From NCBI GenBank assembly GCA_003508835.1, contig PUFA01000092.1:4774001-4838000 (forward strand): a DNA stretch of 64,000 nt, in the 5' to 3' direction. Origin of the DNA: Eonycteris spelaea. Lineage: Eukaryota; Chordata; Mammalia; Chiroptera; Pteropodidae. The translations under genes and the position numbers were made by a program. Positions 61,425 to 64,000 of this stretch are shown piece after piece (the stretch's first letter is position 1; each line of letters opens with the position of its first letter). The notes under the pieces were generated by a model that was not told the DNA's origin, made no database searches, and worked only from the letters and a program-made list of their open reading frames with translations.

Positions 61425-61925
61425 ATATTAATTTTTTATTGCCGCCATAACAAATTACCATAAATTTGGTGTCTTAAAACAACACATATTTATTATTTTA
61501 CAGTTCTGTAGTTCTGGTGTCCATCACATGTGTCTCACTGAGCTAAAATCAAGGTGTTGACAAGTTGAGTTCCTTTTGGAGGATTCTCAAGGGTTTCTTA
61601 CTTGTCTTTTCCAGCTTCTAGAGGCAACTTATATGCCTTGGTTCATGGTGTTTCCTCCATCTTAAAAGCAAGCAATATTGCATTTCTCTGCCTCCTTCCA
61701 TAGTCACATCACCCTTTCACTGACCACAGGTGGGGAAAGTTTCCAAATTTAGTAATTCATGTGATTAGATTGGACCCATTGGGATAATCCTGGGTAATTT
61801 TTTCATCTTAAGGTCCTTAATCTTAATCACTTCTTCAAAACCCCTTTTTCCATGTAAGGTATCATATTCAGTTTCTGGGGATTAGGACGTGGGCATTCTT
61901 CAGGGCGATTATTCTTCCTACCACA
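61425..61925 (-). mobile_element. MLT1-type LTR (ERVL-MaLR), antisense
   Basis: 'attgccgccataacaaatta', 'cttaaaacaacacatattta', 'ttttacagttctgtagttct', 'gattagattggacccattgg' and 'ggggattaggacgtgggcat' match the reverse complement of an MLT1-type solo LTR from end to start, about 500 bp. No internal retroviral genes are seen next to it. Confidence 0.8.
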
Positions 61926-61929
61926 GTCT

Positions 61930-62395
61930 CCCTCCACCCCTCCCCCTTTTTTGTGGGATTTTTTTTCTATTATTCTGGGTACCACCCATTCCTCTTCCTC
62001 ACCACAGTGGGATATAATTATTGTAAAAGCACAAAACCTAGTCCATCTGGCTGTAGACTATGGCTTCTCAACCCGACTGCTTTCCTTCAAGTTAATAGAC
62101 TGGATTTTTGGCTGTCTGGCCCTGTATTTTCCTCCAGCAACTCTAGGATTTATTTAGAGATTCTTGATCCACCAGGTCCTCAATCTGCCAGAGTTCTTGG
62201 AACTTTCATCAGCTTCCTGTGTCACAGCATACATTGTACTTCACAGAAATAGCAGTGGAATCTCACTAGTTATGCATGTTTGGGCGATAATCTAGTAGCC
62301 CATTACCCCTTACTCCTTCCCATTGCAGTTTTTTTCTAGAAAGAGCAGTTTGGGGCTCCTACAACCGACAAGAAATTTAATCAGTTACTCATTTA
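61930..62395. other. Unassigned intronic block
   Basis: No repeat family or exon recognised. Two overlapping + frames of 68 and 99 codons lack any known domain. Confidence 0.45.
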
Positions 62396-62399
62396 AATG

Positions 62400-62507
62400 T
62401 GTAAAGTGTAAGGATAACCAGATAAAAAGATGTGGCCCCCGCCCTCAAGAAGCTAACAGTCTAATGGAGACAGACATGCAGCATGATCAGTGCTATGTAG
62501 AGGATGG

Positions 62508-62562
<55 letters not shown>

Positions 62563-62690
62563 GGGAATAAAGGAAAGGTAAGACCTTAGGTCTCCCTGGA
62601 GGATTCAGGGAACGCTGTCCACAGGTGGCTGGAGTTGGGCAGCAGATAGCAAGAGCATTCTAACCAGAGAGGTCCTCTGCCTTCTCTCAA
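62400..62690 (-). mobile_element. Probable L2 3' region, antisense, split by (TG)n
   Basis: 'tggcccccgccctcaagaag', 'ctaacagtctaatggagaca' and, after the TG tract, 'tccctggaggattcagggaa' and 'gagcattctaaccagagagg' follow the reversed L2 order ('ccctgccctcaaggagcttacagtctagtgggg...cttcctggaggag...'). Confidence 0.58.
62511..62560 (+). repeat. (TG)n microsatellite, about 50 bp
   Basis: Pure TG dinucleotides inside an L2-like element. It yields a spurious VCVCVC frame. Confidence 0.96.
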
Positions 62691-62804
62691 TCTTTATGGA
62701 AAGAACTATGCTTGTGGAATTTTTTATGTGGAAAAGAATTACATGTCACAACCTGCATTTTTCTTCTTTTTCTTACTCCTTTCTTTTAAAAAAGAACCAG
62801 TAGG

Positions 62805-63015
62805 AATCAGAATACTGGCTGACACCTTACCAAGAGCATGGTCTTGCACAAATTTCTTATCTACCCCCAGTTTTCCCATTGATGGTACCCAACTCCCTGA
62901 GTTTTGAGGTTTGAATGACTTAATAATGTTAAACTTTTAGAATGGCATACAGCATACAGAAAACATTCAAAAAAACTGTTTATTAATAATGTATGACTAT
63001 CACCATTTATTATCA
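62805..63015 (+). mobile_element. MIR SINE, sense
   Basis: 'cttgcacaaatttcttatct', 'ccccagttttcccattgatg', 'ttgaatgacttaataatgtt' and 'tttagaatggcatacagcat' followed by 'tattaataatg' match MIR from centre to end. Confidence 0.68.
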
Positions 63016-63019
63016 TGAT

Positions 63020-64000
63020 CTGTTTTGAATTACCATCACATTTATGCCATCATTATATGGAACAAATGTCTCGATTTGGGCTAACTTTTCTCTTATTTAT
63101 GGTTCTGGAGTAGCCTCTAGCTGTTGAAGGAAACTCGTAGTCTTCTGGTTGTAATGTGTAAATGGGTGTGTAATGAAGCCATGATGGTACAACTTCAGGT
63201 GAGAGAATGTGTTTATTTAGGCTTAGGAATTGTCAATTTCTTTAAAGATGATTTATAATGCTTAATTTATATTAGAAAGGTGATCTCATTTTTCTATAAA
63301 TTCCATATTGTTTGTAAATTGGGTGATATAATATGGAAAATGACAATTTAAAGCAAACTAATTTTTACTCTGATAAGCTACCTAATAATAGTTTTAAATG
63401 AAAGTGACTGCCAATGTAGCTTCTTTCAAAATATTAATAGACAAAGTTATAGAATCAGTTCTTTTTGAGGTTAGGTTAAGCCACATATTATATTTATTTA
63501 TGACTCTTTAATGAAATAGGAAACATTGTGCAAATTACTAAATGTATATACTGCTAAAATTAAAATACTAAGTATGAGCACTTTCTCCTTTGTCTCAAAT
63601 GAGCAAAATAAATTCTGGATCATATCAAAGTGAACATGTGTTTGTTAGAGAAAACATGAATTCAACTTTTATAAAACCATTATAAATAATATTGCCCTTT
63701 TTTCTACCTAATTTGATAATGTTTACATTTAAAATTTCTTTTATTAATTACAGTATCATATTTGAATAGTAGCAAATACACCCTCAGGTTATTTTTCTTC
63801 CAGCTTCTAGCTTTATAATGTACATAAAATTTTCTTGTAATATTTATACATATGCAACATTGACTGTATTTTTGAAAAGTAAACAGAGATGTAATGTCTT
63901 CTCAAAGATATTTCTTGCCAACTGATTAAACCTTCAATAATGTCACAAAAATTAGATATTTTCTCCCCATACCTCTGATATACTTCCTTCCCTCAAAGTA
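63020..64000. other. Unassigned AT-rich intronic sequence to the window end
   Basis: No exon, repeat family or reading frame of note was recognised. Confidence 0.5.

Noticed and set aside
62323..62589. 88-codon frame with VCVCVC
   Set aside because: Translation of the (TG)n tract inside an L2-like element.

Overview
This is mammalian nuclear DNA, almost entirely intronic. It is AT-rich and CpG-poor. It carries ancient interspersed repeats (MIR, L2, L1, an MLT1-type LTR, a hAT-type MER) and many microsatellites. It has no operons, no prokaryotic gene structure and no long intact reading frames.

The only protein-coding segment I can support is an 87-bp exon at 36818-36904 on the + strand. It is flanked by a good splice acceptor and donor and encodes 29 residues of the C-terminal domain of BCKDHB, the E1-beta subunit of the mitochondrial branched-chain alpha-keto acid dehydrogenase complex. 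It matches human exon 9 (residues about 318-346) in length, phase and sequence. The window is therefore the 3' part of the preceding intron (1-36817), exon 9, and the 5' part of the following intron (36905-64000).

Upstream intron: MIRs; a long minus-strand L2 with a decayed reverse transcriptase (about 5.4-6.6 kb); an old antisense L1 (about 6.7-8.1 kb); a hAT-type MER (14.2 kb); a probable LTR fragment (17.8-18.2 kb); L1 3' ends (4.9, 18.5 and 29.1 kb); and a degenerate L1 ORF2 (21.8-23.6 kb) interrupted by a second short L1-like 3' end. Downstream intron: a repeat-poor start with an 88-bp tandem duplication (39.07-39.25 kb), an L2 (43.2-44.2 kb), an L1ME-type element (44.6-45.3 kb), a repeat-poor block (46.5-52.3 kb), an old L1 ORF2 (55.3-56.4 kb), several MIRs, nested L1s near 59 kb, a compound (TC)n(CA)n microsatellite and an MLT1-type LTR (61.4-61.9 kb).

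Species: no Alu, B1/B2, carnivore SINEC, horse ERE, pig PRE or BovB copy was recognised. The L1 tails are of the kind I associate with laurasiatherians, and one has a tail motif I associate with bats. A bat with few young SINEs fits, but this is inference from memory. I found no convincing novel gene system. The most notable leftovers are three local duplications, nested retrotransposon insertions, and a few blocks that I could not assign to any family. Repeat boundaries are approximate because they were judged by eye.
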